This document shows, piece by piece, positions 24,201-39,200 of a stretch of 64,000 nt of DNA. The notes under the pieces were generated by a model. That model saw only the letters and a program-made list of their open reading frames with translations, searched no databases and was not told the DNA's origin. Position 1 is the stretch's first letter; each line of letters begins with the position of its first letter. Origin of the DNA: Siphonodentalium dalli (taxonomy: Eukaryota; Mollusca; Scaphopoda; Gadilida; Siphonodentaliidae); the NCBI GenBank assembly GCA_032622095.1, contig CP136069.1, positions 5,382,976 through 5,446,975 of the forward strand, written 5' to 3'. A program made the position numbers and the translations under genes.

Positions 24201-27200
24201 AACGTTGCTGATCACCCCATGTGTACGAAATACGGATGCAAAACGCGAAATGCATTTATCTCAGAATTGATCTAAGATGCGTAACTCTACATTTTTTATT
24301 AGTTTTCGCTATCGATTCATGACCGATCCAAGAGGCGTAACTCTACATTTTTTATATCTGTATGACGGGAACTACATAGCCGTGATTTGTTGGCGAGAAA
24401 ATGGCTCCCAAGCCGTGAATGCCAACAACAATGACTCTTTTAGGGACGGGTACCATTAGTTAATATAGCCGTGAATGCCAACAACAACGACATAATGCCA
24501 ACAACAATGACTCTTTTAGGGACGGGTACCATTAGTTAATATAGCCGTGAATGCCAACAACAACGACATATGCTATTTTCTCTTTACAGCAATGTGAGAA
24601 TATTCCGGTGGCCCCCAAGCCGTGAATGCCAACAACAACGACATTGTTGGCATACCTCTTTTAGGGACGGGTACCATAATTTCTCTTAAAAAGGCACAAT
24701 TAACTCATTGAAAAGCGAAAAAAAATGTCATGTTTCGGACCAACGCCGCCAGTGCGGGCTAACCTGCTAGTTAATTTATATCAGTATAAGTCAGCCCAAT
24801 GATAGAATCACTGTGGCAATCTTCCAAGTGTATTTAATTATTAGTATAAGTCAGCCCAGTGATATAATCACTGTGGCAATCTTCCAAGTGTATTTAATTA
24901 TTAGTATAAGTGTATTTAATTATTAGTATAAGTGTATTTAATTATTAGTATATGTGTATTTAATTATTAGTATAAGTGTGTTTAATATCTGGCGATTTCC
25001 AGGAATTTTGTGGTTATTGGAGTATGATGGTCCATAACTCATCTGATTATATAAGAAATGAAAAGCGGTTTCAATGTGGTCATGTGATTGTGACCACAAG
25101 CATAATGTTGCAAACTGCATACATGTACTCCAAAGGGGTTCATTCGGAGTGCTGAGTTTTTATTGTGGTCAGAACCCATGACCACATTGAATCCGCCATT
25201 TATTATTATACCCCCACTTTCGAAGAAAATGGGGAGTATACTGGATTGACTGCGTCAGTCCGTCACGCTTTCTCCCTCCGTCAGTCCGTCCGTCCGACCT
25301 CATAACTCGAAGAACTATGAACCGATTTCAATAATTTTTTGTATGCAATTTCCTTAGGACTGCCCCTCTGCATGATGCTAATTGTGGTTCGGTCCAACTT
25401 TTATTTTTTAAGTTACGCCTCATTTTTTACTTATTTTGACTTAGAAAATTCTGTCCGACTTAATAACTTTAACAAATATGAACCGATTTCAATAATTTTT
25501 GGTATACATGCTTCTCACAATACCCTCTCTACATGATGACTTCATTTTCAACTTATTTTGACTTAGAAAATTCTGTCCGACTTAATAACTTTAACAAATA
25601 CGAACCAATTTGAATAATTTTTTTCTGTACAAGCTTCTTGTGACACTATATCGATATTATTAGTCCGAATTTTTCTTTAAAGTTAAAAATCTTTTTTGTT
25701 CGGTTTACGGATAATGCGGGTTGAATTTGCCACTGTGGGGGTATGCTAGCACTCGAGTGCACACCTCTTGTTTATATTTATATACTTAAATTCATTATGA
25801 ATTAGGATTGTTTTATATCCTTCCCGCTATTTATTCAACTTAAAGTGAATCCGTGGACTGGATAATCTCTGAATTCTTCCCAATCGTAACATAAAATTTT
25901 TGTCTTAATAATATGATTAAGATCATATATGGATAGCTTATGTTATACTATATACTAAAAATATGTATAAAACATCAGCCTAAATATTACCCACAGCAAA
26001 ATATGTTTAAAACTATAGTGCATATGTTAAGGCCAAAAAAAAAAGTGTTTTGATTCTCAGGCAATTTTTTTTGAGAATCGATGAGGGAGCGAGGGTATTA
26101 TTTTTATTTTTTATTTTTTGTTATGGGGATAATGCCCATAGTTAGCATGGGTTATTATGCCTTCCCAGGTTAAGAAAATGTAAGGAGAACATTGTTTTGA
26201 TATAAACTAATGTATTCCACTATAACAATTGGCCAATTAACACATTGTACTACCCGTACATCAAATCTGGAATAAAGAATTACATAAATATATGACATTG
26301 TACTCTCCATACATCATATAGGGATTTACCAGAATGATATATATGTACAATGAATATTTCAATTTACTGTTGTTGATATATTTGATATATGTATGTACCT
26401 TTTTATAGTATATATCTATTGATATCTATCTATATACTTTAATATTTATCCATCTAAACTATAGTAACTATACTAGCCATAAAAACTTCAAATACTATTA
26501 TATTAAACCAGCATACACATCGCCAATACGCACCATATTACTTTCCTGTTTGCATTCCCGAAATTGGAAATCTCAGAACTGTTTACGAAAAGTGGGTTAT
26601 CTACCTTGCCAAAATATTTGAACATTACATTCCACCGTTCGGGTGCGTTTTGCGTCCATAATTTCATACGCAGAGGTGATCGTTTAGCAACGTCCAATTT
26701 ATACCAACCAACCAACCATTTGACTTAATAAACTTGGTGTTTGGGCAGCTTGTGGTGACAATATATCTGGTAGTTATCGTGGTCTAGTGTCTGTTTTTGA
26801 ATACCAACACATACACCATTGTATGTCTATCATATTCGATGTTTGAAACATAACTAATTTCCGTTTTCTAGTTTCCTATTTTCGTGTTATCATTTGACAG
26901 CATCGGTCAAAATCGTAATAAAATGGCTCAACGCGGGCCTTTTTTCCAGACGCGGCTATGCCCGAGAATCAAAAAACTTTTTGTTTTGGCCTTATAGGCT
27001 GTAAAATTACCCACAGCAAAATATGTATAAAACTATTGTGCATAAGTTTATAGGCTATATATTACCCACACCAATATATGTATAGAACCACAGCAATATA
27101 CTTATAAAACATCAGCCTATATATTACACACAGCAATATATGTATAGAACATCAGCCCAAATATTACACACAGCAAAATCCAACAGTCTGGTGATTTCAT

Positions 27201-30200
27201 GGATCTTTCATGTCCGACAATCTCTGGTGATCACCAGAGTCAATGTGTTCATTAACCTGTGAACCATATTGACTCAATGTAGTTAATAGGTTTATGAATA
27301 CATTGACTCGGGACCGTGATTATCGTAATAATAATTGTAATATTTATTTTCATTAATAGGTGCTCCCCAACCGGCTTCTTCAAGTGACGCACAGTTACCA
27401 GTCCTACTCTCCGAGTCACGTCAACAAAACACCGAAGTCCAGATAGCTGTCAGTAAAGTCTCAGATAAGCTTGAAAAAGTGTTAGAAAAGGTACTTCTCT
27501 CAAATTGTTGTCATCGTAGCAGGTATGCTGTACAGTAATGTTCTAATTAATCGACTCCTTAACCACAGCAGAATTATGGGTAACTTTTCAGGATTTAGTA
27601 GGAAATATAGCTTGTTATGGGTAACTTTTCAGGATTTAGTCGGAAAAACAAGCCGCATTTCCGAATAAATCTTGAAAATTTACCCATAATTCTGCTGTGG
27701 TTAATGAGTCGATTATTTAGGGCATTACTGTACTTTATGACGCAGACCAAGTCTTCTTGGTCCACGACAGCTTGATATATCGGTTGGGTTTATTCTGTTT
27801 TTGGACTGAGTCCCATCCCATTACTCTTCTTTATTAAACTCCTATGCGCGATTTCCATTGAAAACACCGTTAATTAAAAATGGTAATGTCACTAGTGAAT
27901 TATGTCATTTCTCGTTACGTCATTGACCTTGACTGAAATTTCCATGGTTAATCTTCATCTACATCGCAACTTTCATGCATTAATTCTGTGTGTTTTAATC
28001 ATAATTGGTGAACCAAATTGATGCAGAAGTGTAATAAATAGAGTAATCAATTAGTTCCGAGAGTTACATTAAATAATTCACTTAAGGTGATAGATGTTTA
28101 GGTAAGAAACTTGTGCGCCAACGCCAATTAAAAAACTGACTAAAATTTTTGAACAGATTGAAATGTCACCAGAAAATGTCATCAGTTGCTAGCGTTCGAT
28201 TTATGACTCCCTAACGGTTGCCATATTTATCCTTTTCACAATGAACTTGCAAACTGTGTTTACTGTCCTCCATGCGAAAGTATCATGTATCTGGACGTGT
28301 AAGTTTGTGGAGTGGAGTGATTTCACAGTTAAATTCTGATATTGCCTATCGGCTGAAATGATGATAAATCCTATAAACCTAACCTATACTTTTGTTGTTA
28401 TTATTTACACAAGTGGCTGTAAGATGTTAAACCCTATAAACCTAACCTATACTTTGTTGTTATTTACAGATTGAGACTCTGAGCGCTCAGAACACGAATG
28501 CCTTAACGTTGCACAGTCTTATACCCGGTATGGAAAGTACTGTGTTGTTACATAACATACAGAGGATAGTTACAGAAAACGAACGGCTGAAAAAAGATCT
28601 ATTCGAAAAAAGCGGAAAGGTGGAGACACTCAATGACAGGATTTCTGAACTTATTCAGAAGAATCAAAGGTAGATAATCCTATTGAATAAGAATCAATGG
28701 TAGATAATTCTATTGAATAAGAATCAAAGGTAGATAATTCTATTCAAGAAGAATCAAAGGTAGATAACACTACTTATTCAGAATAATCAAAAGTAGATAA
28801 TCCTATTCAAGAAGAATCAATTGTAGATAACTCTACTTATTCAGAATAATCAAAAGTAGATAATCCTATTCAAGAAGAATCAATTGTAGATAACTCTACT
28901 TATTCAGAATAATCAAAGGTAGATAATCCTATTCAAGAAGAATCAATGTAGTTAACTCTACTTATGCAGAAGAATCAAAGGTAGATAACTCTTCTCATTC
29001 AGAAAAATTAAAGTAGATAATAAACAGTCACAAGGGAATAACAGATCAACAACAGATCAATAACAGATCAATAACAGATCAACAACAAACAAGGGAATAA
29101 CAGATCAACAACAAACAAGGGAATAACAGATCAACAACAAATTCTATTTTTTTATAGAAATAGTTGAACACATATTTGAATACCTTATTCATATTTAAAT
29201 TGGCGCAGTACTATTTTTTCGTGCACCCATTGTTGCGCGAATATAAAACTGAGTGAAAAATAGTATGATTCATGAGTTTATACCAGACCAAAAGGGCAAC
29301 AGGATGACATGTTGCATACATTACGTAATGTTGGACTGAATAACCAATTAGGGCATTATATATGTGACCCGCCTTATCAAATCCAGTTGAAAGTCGGGAT
29401 TTTTTTTACCCTGTGCCAATGCATTCTCTTATATATGCGAGTCGACCATAGGTCGCCTCGCGTATATAAGAGAATGCATTGGCCTAACAATTTTTCTTAC
29501 AATTTTTAGGACATAAAATAAAAAACATCCATTACCCTGCAGGGAGCCCCACACATATATAGAAGCATATAGAAGAGTGTCGTCTGCTCATGTTTGTCTG
29601 GGGCTCTGTATGGGTGAAATTATATAATTGTTAAAGAATACAAGAAAAAATTATTAAAATTGTAAATAATTGTTAGGCCAATGCATTCTCTTATATATGC
29701 GAGGCGACCTATGGTCGACTCGCATATATAAGAGAATGCATTGGCACAGGGTAAAAAAATATCGACTTACGACTGGATTTGATATTGCGGGTCATATATT
29801 TACTTTTGGGGAAGTAATCTTAATACCATTATTTACATGTTTTTCGATAAATAATGATCAAATATTTGATGTTGCAATGCTTTAAGAAACACACATTGCA
29901 CACTGAATGAAAGCATGTTGTCATTTCAAGCAACAACCCTGGAGTGACACCTTTGAAATAATGGTCTGCGTTAACTAAAATTATGCCAACTCAATTATAT
30001 AGAATACACACATCAATGTGCTATGCGGATGTGGTTTTAATTTCATTTCAACAATGTCCATAACTGTATAATTATCAGAATGATTACCGGAGCATATAAG
30101 AACCCATATTCGCAACAAACTGATGATGCAGTCGTGTTCTATATATACTCGATGTACATATATCCGTCTTGATGATCTTTAATATAGAAATGTATTCCAC

Positions 30201-33200
30201 AGAACAATTAAGAACATAAAACGGCATCAGTTAAAAGGCTTTTATGAAAATATGTTTGTACCTTTGAGTGCCAGGTCCGATTTTTTGTATCAACCCATAT
30301 ACCCTGTGCCAATGCATTCTCTAATATATGCGAGTCGACCATAGGTCGCCTCGCATATATAAGAGAATGCATTGGCCTAACAATTTTTTACAATTTTAAT
30401 AATTTTTTCTTGTATTCTTTAACAATTTTATAATTTCACCCATACAGAGCCCCAGACAAACATGAGCAGACGACACTCTTCTATATGCTTCTATATATGT
30501 GTGGGGCTCCCTGCAGGGTAGATAGATAGATATACAGTATGGTGCTCAGAATTCAAAACTGAGCGAAAAATAGTCCTCCATTCAATATTTCAGTGTAGTA
30601 GAACAGAGCCAGTCTAAAAATAGTCCTCCATTCAATATTTCAGTGTAGTAGAACAGAGCCAGTCTTTAATGGAACAAAAGAACACAGGAATTAACACCTC
30701 GAAATCCAATATGCAGTCGAAGGTTCTCGATCTACAGCAAGAAAAGGTTTGTCTATCCTTCCATCAGTCCAAGGTTCTCGATCTACAGCAAGAAAAGGTT
30801 TGTATGCAGTCCAAGGTTCTCGATCTACAGCAAGAAAAGGTCAGTCCAAGGTTCTCGATCTACAGCAAGAAAAGGTTTGTTTATCCTTCCATCAGAGCTT
30901 CTCCCTATTCCAAGGAAAGGTTTGTTTATCTCTTTCATGATGGGAGCTGTGCTTGTGCAGCATTAAATGTCCTATGACAGTGCATTCTCTTATATATGCG
31001 AGTGTCCCATAGGTTTACAGTATCAATGTAAATATTGTTCGACCAATGTATTCTCTTACATATGTGAAGCTCCCTATGGGAGACTCGCATATATAAGAGA
31101 ATGCATTGGCACAGGGTTTTCGCAAAATTTCAGGAAGATCCAGTCATGGAAGGGTTCAACCATTGGCTATGCTATTGTGTTTATATATGTTGTAAATATC
31201 AGTTTTACACCCTGTGCCAATGCATTCTCTTATATATGCGAGTCGACCGTAGGTCGCCTCGCATATATAAGAGAATGCATTGGCCTAACAATTTTTTATC
31301 ATTTTTTTTAAATAAATGTTTCTTACAATTTTTAGGACATAAAATAAAAAACATCCATTACCCTGCAGGGAGCCCCACACATATATAGAAGCATATAGAA
31401 GAGTGTCGTCTGCTCATGTTTGTCTGGGGCTCTGTATGGGTAAAATTATAAAATTGTTAAAGAATACAAGAAAATATTATTAAAATTGTAAAAATTTGTT
31501 AGGCCAATGCATTCTCTTATATATGCGAGGCTCCCTATGGGAGATTCGCATATATAAGAGAATGCATTGGCACAGGGTTAAATGGTCCCCACCCAAACAG
31601 TATATTCTTGTCGGTAAATATCAGTTTTACACCCTACTGTGGGTATATATGTTGTAAATATCAGTTTTACACCCTACTGTAGGTATACATTTCTACTGTG
31701 GGTTATCCTCAAAGTTATGGTAAGCGTTGGTGGTGAGTATTGCTGTTAAGATAAGTCACATCCACTAAAACCGCTATAAACAGAAGGAAGTTTATATTAT
31801 AGACAAATTTTTTTCTTATACCAATCATAAATGTAGTGTAAATTTGTATGTTAGTGTCATGTTAGTACTCTGTGTTATGTAAACAAACAGTACATAAAGA
31901 GTGTGCGATTCATTCAAATCATTCAACACTGGGGAGACCCCACTAATTGAACTTTGAAATACGACAAGTTGTTTACAACATACTGATATAGCGCTCGCTA
32001 ATCTTCGCCTCTCAAGATTTCGGTGTTGAATGGGTCTCCAATAATCACTCTCCTAAAAAATTGCCACAGTGTTGAGTGTTTTGCTTATCGTTCACTGGTT
32101 ACCTGCTGCTGTATATAAACAAACACTCGGCTCACACAAATTGTATTATTTTGATAATATCGCATTCTTACTATCATAATGCTTTACTATTACAGTGAAA
32201 CGTCTACATACCGGACCCTCTACAATCCGAATCCCTCCTCAATCCGAATGAATTGTCTGGTCCCGAATTAACCCAAGTGCATTCTCACTAAAAATTACCT
32301 CTAAAATCCGGAACCTCTATATTCCGAATACCGGACAGGTTTGTTAGTCCATAATTAAGCAAACACTTGATTATTACCTCTGAATACCGGACGAGATCGG
32401 ACGAGATGAGATCGGTCAAGACGAGTGTGCGTAATGGTATAGTGATTACGTACTCTAGTATAAGCGGACCGTTTAATTAGCGTTCTTTTGTTCGGCGTAT
32501 GCTTTGAACCGGATTGTAACAACAGGAGTCTGATTAGATATCTATGCTCATTTCACACATTGAGTGAACAATGGTGACTTCACAGATCGAGAATTAGAGC
32601 ACTGACATATTGTTTTTGCAACAGTTATTGTGTTGAGTTAATTGGACTCTGTTTTTACAACCATTGTCGATCGCCGCTCACATCGCAAAACCCACAGACA
32701 ATGCCGAGACGACTATTAAGAAGATGACGCAATCCATAACAGAAGCGACGATCGTCTGTTGTATTTGAACAGTTTCTATATGGGGTTGTTTGGGTAGCCT
32801 TTATTGTCGCGTTGGGCGACTTCTTTTTGCAAGAATACCGGCACTAATCGAAATTATTTTTCTGTGTGGGCGCTGGGTTTCCCCGGCGATAAAAATAATA
32901 TCTGGGAAAAACAGAGTTGTTCTGAAAACTAGCACCGGAATATGGCGGAACGTAATAGATATGTTTAGATCGGGGTTAATGTCGTGGCATTGTCTGAAAA
33001 TCTTATCAAATGAATTTTGTTATGTAAAACTTGTGTTTATCAGCCATAGGTGTAGTATTTTTCTCCATTCCTCACAGTGGATTGCGAGACTAATAACAGG
33101 CAGTGTCATACTTCCGCATTTCGTTTCGGTTTCGGTTGTACGATGTAGGTTTTGAAAATTCCGGTAATGTTGTCAGCACGTAAATCATCCGATAGACTAT

Positions 33201-36200
33201 TAAGTTTTGGCAATACATACAGAGAAATAATATGTCAGGTGCCATTTTCAAATGTCCGGCACCGCTCATCTGGTACCTGACATTTTGTCCTGCACTCAAA
33301 TAAAAATTATACTCAGGCTTGGTTCTCCTAATTATTCAATAAATTCTCAGTAATAAATAATGCAGTCTTGGTCATTCTTGGTATTAAACGGCGGCAGTAT
33401 ATCACCGATGGTGACACGGTTTTCTATAAACCGAACACCGCTCTAAACCGAACGGAAGGGCCGGTCCGAAGGGTGTTCTAAACCAAACAGAAGGGCCGGT
33501 CCGAAGGGTGTTCTAAACCGAACGGAAGGGCCGGTCTGAAGGGTGTTCTAAACCGAACGGAAGGGCCGGTCCGAAGGGTGTTCTAAACCAAACAGAAGGG
33601 CCGGTCCGAAGGGTGTTCTAAACCGAACAGAAGGGCCGGTCCGAAGGGTGTTCTAAACCGAACGGAAGGGCCGGTCCGAAGGGTGTTCTAAACCAAACGG
33701 AAGGGCCGGTCCGAAGGGTGTTCTAAACCGAACAGAAGGGCCGGTCCGAAGGGTGTTCGGTTTAGAGCGGTTTTACTGTAATATATTCTTGGGGAAATGT
33801 TCATAATTTGGTAACTGGTTATAACCTATAACGTAGGCCATCCGTACGTTCAATCACTTGATATATTTCTTAGTTTTATAATTTGAATCGTGACGCCATC
33901 GTTACCATACTGATATACTTATTAATGCTACGAAACTTCCCATTAAAAAGTTGTATTTACCATTCAAAACTGATATTAACGATATTGTCTTGATCTTGAC
34001 CTATCGCCGGTGTTGTATTCACATCTTCATAAATGTGTCGTAGATCACCTGGGTCACCCTGCAAATTATCACCCTCCGCCCCTTGCCCATGATGACAGAC
34101 CATTTTTCCCTCTTGTAGATTGACCTGACCTGAGACATCTCAACACCCTCCACTCTGTTGAGAGCTCTGTCTTTGTTGTAGGTTGACCTGATGTCCCAGC
34201 TAAGTAACACTACATCACAGATCAGCACGTTACAGCTGGAGCTTACAGAATATAGGAAGAAGGAACTCGAACTCAACAAGCAGCTACAGGAAGTTCACAA
34301 TTCTAGTTCAGACCACAAGGATGAAATTAATACTCTAAAAGTACAGTGCAAAGGTATCGTTCAAATTATTATGGTACTACGGACGAAATTAATACTCTAA
34401 AAGTAAGGTGCAAAGGTATCCTTCAAATTATTATGGTAATACGGACGAAATTAATACTCTAAAAGTAAGGTGCAAAGGTATCCTTCAAATTATTATGGTA
34501 CTACGGACGAAATTAATACTCTAAAAGTAAGGTGCAAAGGTATCCTTCAAATTATTATGGTACTACGGACGAAATTAATACTCTAAAAGTAAGGTGCAAA
34601 GGTATCCTTCAAATTATTATGGTACTACGGACGAAATTAATACTCTAAAAGTAAGGTGCAAAGGTATCGTTCAAATTATTATGGTAATACGGACGAAATT
34701 AATACTCTAAAAGTAAGGTGCAAAGGTATCCTTCAAATTATTATTGTAATATGGATGAAATTAATATCGTTCAAATTATTATGGTACTACGGACGAAATT
34801 AATACTCTAAAAGTAAGGTGCAAAGGTATCCTTCAAATTATTATGGTACTACGGACGAAATTAATACTCTAAAAGTAATGTGCAAAGGTATCCTTCAAAT
34901 TATTATGGTACTACGGACGAAATTAATACTCTAAAAGTAAGGTGCAAAGGTATCCTTCAAATTATTATTGTAATATGGATGAAATTAATATCGTTCAAAT
35001 TATTATGGTACTACGGACGAAATTAATACTCTAAAAGTAAGGTGCAAAGGTATCCTTCAAATTATTATTGTAATATGGATGAAATTAATATCGTTCAAAT
35101 TATTATGGTACTACGGACGAAATTAATACTCTAAAAGTAAGGTGCAAAGGTATCCTTCAAATTATTGTGGTACTATGGACGAAATTAATACTCTAAAAGT
35201 AAGGTGCAAAGGTATCCTTCAAATTATTATGGTACTACGGACGAAATTAATACTCTAAAAGTAAGGTGCAAAGGTATCCTTCAAATTATTATGGTACTAC
35301 GGACGAAATTAATACTCTAAAAGTAAGGTGCAAAGGTATCCTTCAAATTATTATGGTACTACGGACGAAATTAATACTCTAAAAGTAAGGTGCAAAGGTA
35401 TCCTTCAAATTATTATGGTACTACGGACGAAATTAATACTCTAAAAGTAAGGTGCAAAGGTATCCTTCAAATTATTATGGTACTACGGACGAAATTAATA
35501 CTCTAAAAGTAAGGTGCAAAGGTATCGTTCAAATTATTATGGTACTACGGACAAAATTAATACTCTAAAAGTAAGGTGCAAAGGTATCCTTCAAATTATT
35601 ATGGTACTACGGATGAAATTAATACTCTAAAAGTAAGGTGCAAAGGTATCCTTCAAATTATTATGGTACTACGGATGAAATTAATACTCTAAAAGTAAGG
35701 TGCAAAGGTATCCTTCAAATTATTATGGTACTACGGACAAAATTAATACTCTAAAAGTAAGGTGCAAAGGTATCCTTCAAATTATTATTGTAATATGGAT
35801 GAAATTAATATCGTTCAAATTATTATGGTACTATGGATGAAAATAATACTCTAAAAGTAAGGTGCAAAGGTATCCTTCAAATTATTATGGTAATATGGAT
35901 GAAATTAATATCGTTCAAATTATTATGGTACTATGGATGAAAATAATACTCTAAAAGTAAGGTGCAAAGGTATCCTTCAAATTATTATGGTACTACGGAC
36001 GAAATTAATACTCTAAAAGTAAGGTGCAAAGGTATCCTTCAAATTATTATGGTACTACGGACGAAATTAATATCGTTCAAATTATTATGGTACTATGGAT
36101 GAAAATAATACTCTAAAAGTAAGGTGCAAAGGTATCCTTCAAATTATTATTGTAATATGGATGAAATTAATATCGTTCAAATTATTATGGTACTATGGAT

Positions 36201-39200
36201 GAAAATAATACTCTAAAAGTAAGGTGCAAAGGTATCCTTCAAATTATTATTGTAATATGGATGAAATTAATATCGTTCAAATTATTATGGTACTATGGAT
36301 GAAAATAATACTCTAAAAGTAAGGTGCAAAGGTATCCTTCAAATTATTATGGTACTACGGACGAAATTAATACTCTAAAAGTAAGGTGCAAAGGTATCCT
36401 TCAAATTATTATTGTAATATGGATGAAATTAATATCGTTCAAATTATTATGGTACTATGGATGAAAATAATACTCTAAAAGTAAGGTGCAAAGGTATCCT
36501 TCAAATTATTATGGTACTACGGACAAAATTAATACTCTAAAAGTAAGGTGCAAAGGTATCCTTCAAATTATTATGGTACTACGGACGAAATTAATACTCT
36601 AAAAGTAAGGTGCAAAGGTATCCTTCAAATTATTATGGTACTACGGACGAAATTAATACTCTAAAAGTAAGGTGCAAAGGTATCCTTCAAATTATTATTG
36701 TAATATGGATGAAATTAATATCGTTCAAATTATTATGGTACTATGGATGAAAATAATACTCTAAAAGTAAGGTGCAAAGGTATCCTTCAAATTATTATTG
36801 TAATATGGATGAAATTAATATCGTTCAAATTATTATGGTACTATGGATGAAAATAATACTCTAAAAGTAAGGTGCAAAGGTATCCTTCAAATTATTATGG
36901 TAATAAGGATGAAATTAATAATTTGGTTATTATGGGGAGCCATAGGGAGCCTCGCATATAAAAGGGAATACATTGGCCAAACAATATTTACCTTGACCTT
37001 GTAAGCCAGTGCATTTTCTTTTACATGTTAGGCTCCCTATTGGAGACTCGCATATATAAGAGAATGCACTGGTACAGGATATTTAATGCTGCTCCAGTGC
37101 AGCTCCCATCATGAAAGTGTTAACAAACAAGTCTCAAAGTAGATCTATAATATATTCTTAATCTATCTATAATATTCTTAATTTATCTATAATATTCTTA
37201 ATCTATCTATAATATTCTTAAGTTATTTATATATTCTTAATTTATCTATAATATTCTTTATTTATATATAATAGTCTTAATTTATCTATAATATTCTTAA
37301 TCTATCTATAATATTTTTAATTTATCTATAATATTCTTAATTTATTTATAATATTCTTAATTTATCAATAATAATCTCAGTTTATAATATTTTTAATTTA
37401 TCTATAATGTTCTTAATTTATCTATAATATTCTCAATTTATCTGTAATATTCTCCATGTATTCACGTAACAGATGGTGAGAATTGGATTAATATTCTTAA
37501 TTTATTAAATGTAACAGATGGTGAGAATCGGATATTAATATTCTTAATTTATTAAATGTAACAGATGGTGCGAATCGGATTAATATTCTTAATTTATTAA
37601 ACGTAACAGATAGTGAGAATTGGATTAATATTCTAAATTTATTAAATGTAACAGATGGTGCGAATCGGATTAATATTCTTAATTTATTAAACGTAACAGA
37701 TGGTGAGAATTGGATTAATATTCTTAATTTATTAAATGTAACAGATGGTGAGAATCGGATTAATATTCTTAATTTATCTGTAATATTCTCCATGTATTCA
37801 CGGATTAATATTCTTAATTTATTCATGTAACAGATGGTGAGAATCGGATAGAAGAGCTGTCAAGGCAAGTGAAGGAAGAAAAACAACTGAGAAGGAATAC
37901 AGAGAACAGTATGACCAGTGTACACGATGAACTCGGTGATCTTAAAGCAGCAAGGGAATCATTAGAAAAGGTGAGTCATGAATTGGGAGATCTCAAAGCG
38001 GTGAGAGAATTCTTTGAAAAGTTTTGATTTACATACATAATAAACTCAAGGTACATTAGCCCTTTCATGAAGGGAGCTGCGTTGGTGCAACATTAAAGAC
38101 CCTGTGCCAATGCAGTCTGTTATATATGTGAGTCGACCATAGGTCACCTCGCCTATATAAGAGAATCCATTGGCAGAAATTTTTTTTATGAATTTTTCTT
38201 ACAGGAATCACTGAACTAAATGGTTTCCCATAGGCGACAGTGTTAACCCTTTGAACCCTGACGCCCTACCACGACCGACACCCTGACCCTGGGCTCCTCG
38301 TGGGATTTTCCTTTAAATTTTATAGTGTCTTGTTGGATGATGTTGGTTATGTTTAATTTGTGACACAGGTATGAAACTTTACAGGGTCCCCCCCATTGAT
38401 CACTGATCATTATAAAATCGGAAGACTTTGCCACGCGGCAGCGTCTTGGTAACGGTTGCTAGGCAACTACCCGAATTGACTGGAAAAGGCAATTATAGCA
38501 TGGTATGTCATAACTCAATGCCAGTGATTGTGTTTTGATGACGATAATACCCTAATGTGAAATTTGAGATATATCTGACAAGAATTTAAGAGAGATCGAA
38601 TGAAATTAATTATTTAAGGTAGCAACGGTTGCTAATCAAGTACCACAAATGAACGGATGACACCACTGCACTAACCATTAAGTGGTAGTGTTCCCTTAAT
38701 TTATACAATATCTAGTCGCATAATGCTGTATATGTTCAATGGGGGCACCTGTTTGAAACTGTGCATACAAATGTATGTTATGCATGGACCATTCTATGAT
38801 CATTAAAATATAAGGACACTTTGCCACCCAATCTCTCCTTAATAACGGTTACCAGACAACTACCCGGCATTAGCAAGAAACTGCAATTATGATGCAGCTA
38901 TATGTCCTATATATAACACCACATTTCGCTTAAAACGCATGTTTTTGTCATTTACAACCTATGTTCTGCGCATGCGCATATATTCCTACCCGATACTATA
39001 GCAGGTAGACATTCCATATACACACCCTGACCACCGCCGATGCCTATGGGGCCATTTAAACATATATTAGTGGGTATGTCGTGCATAAGTACGCTATAAA
39101 CCATTTATTTCGCACTTCGCTGCTCTGCGCATGCGCCAAGAAATCAACTTGATATGCGATCGAGGCCCTTCACCATATAAATATAATTTGAACAGGCTTT

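Noticed and set aside
26503-26715. 70-codon minus-strand frame as a gene
   Set aside because: Peptide-like composition but no recognisable domain. It sits inside an inverted-repeat element and has no splice or start support.
31207-31286. Palindromic module as a tRNA or structured host ncRNA
   Set aside because: It is a simple perfect hairpin with no cloverleaf or A/B box, present in many copies inside MITEs. A small-RNA source is possible but not shown.
32790-33155. 121-codon frame as a transposase
   Set aside because: No HTH, DDE or zinc motif could be recognised. It lies inside a non-autonomous element and may be chance.
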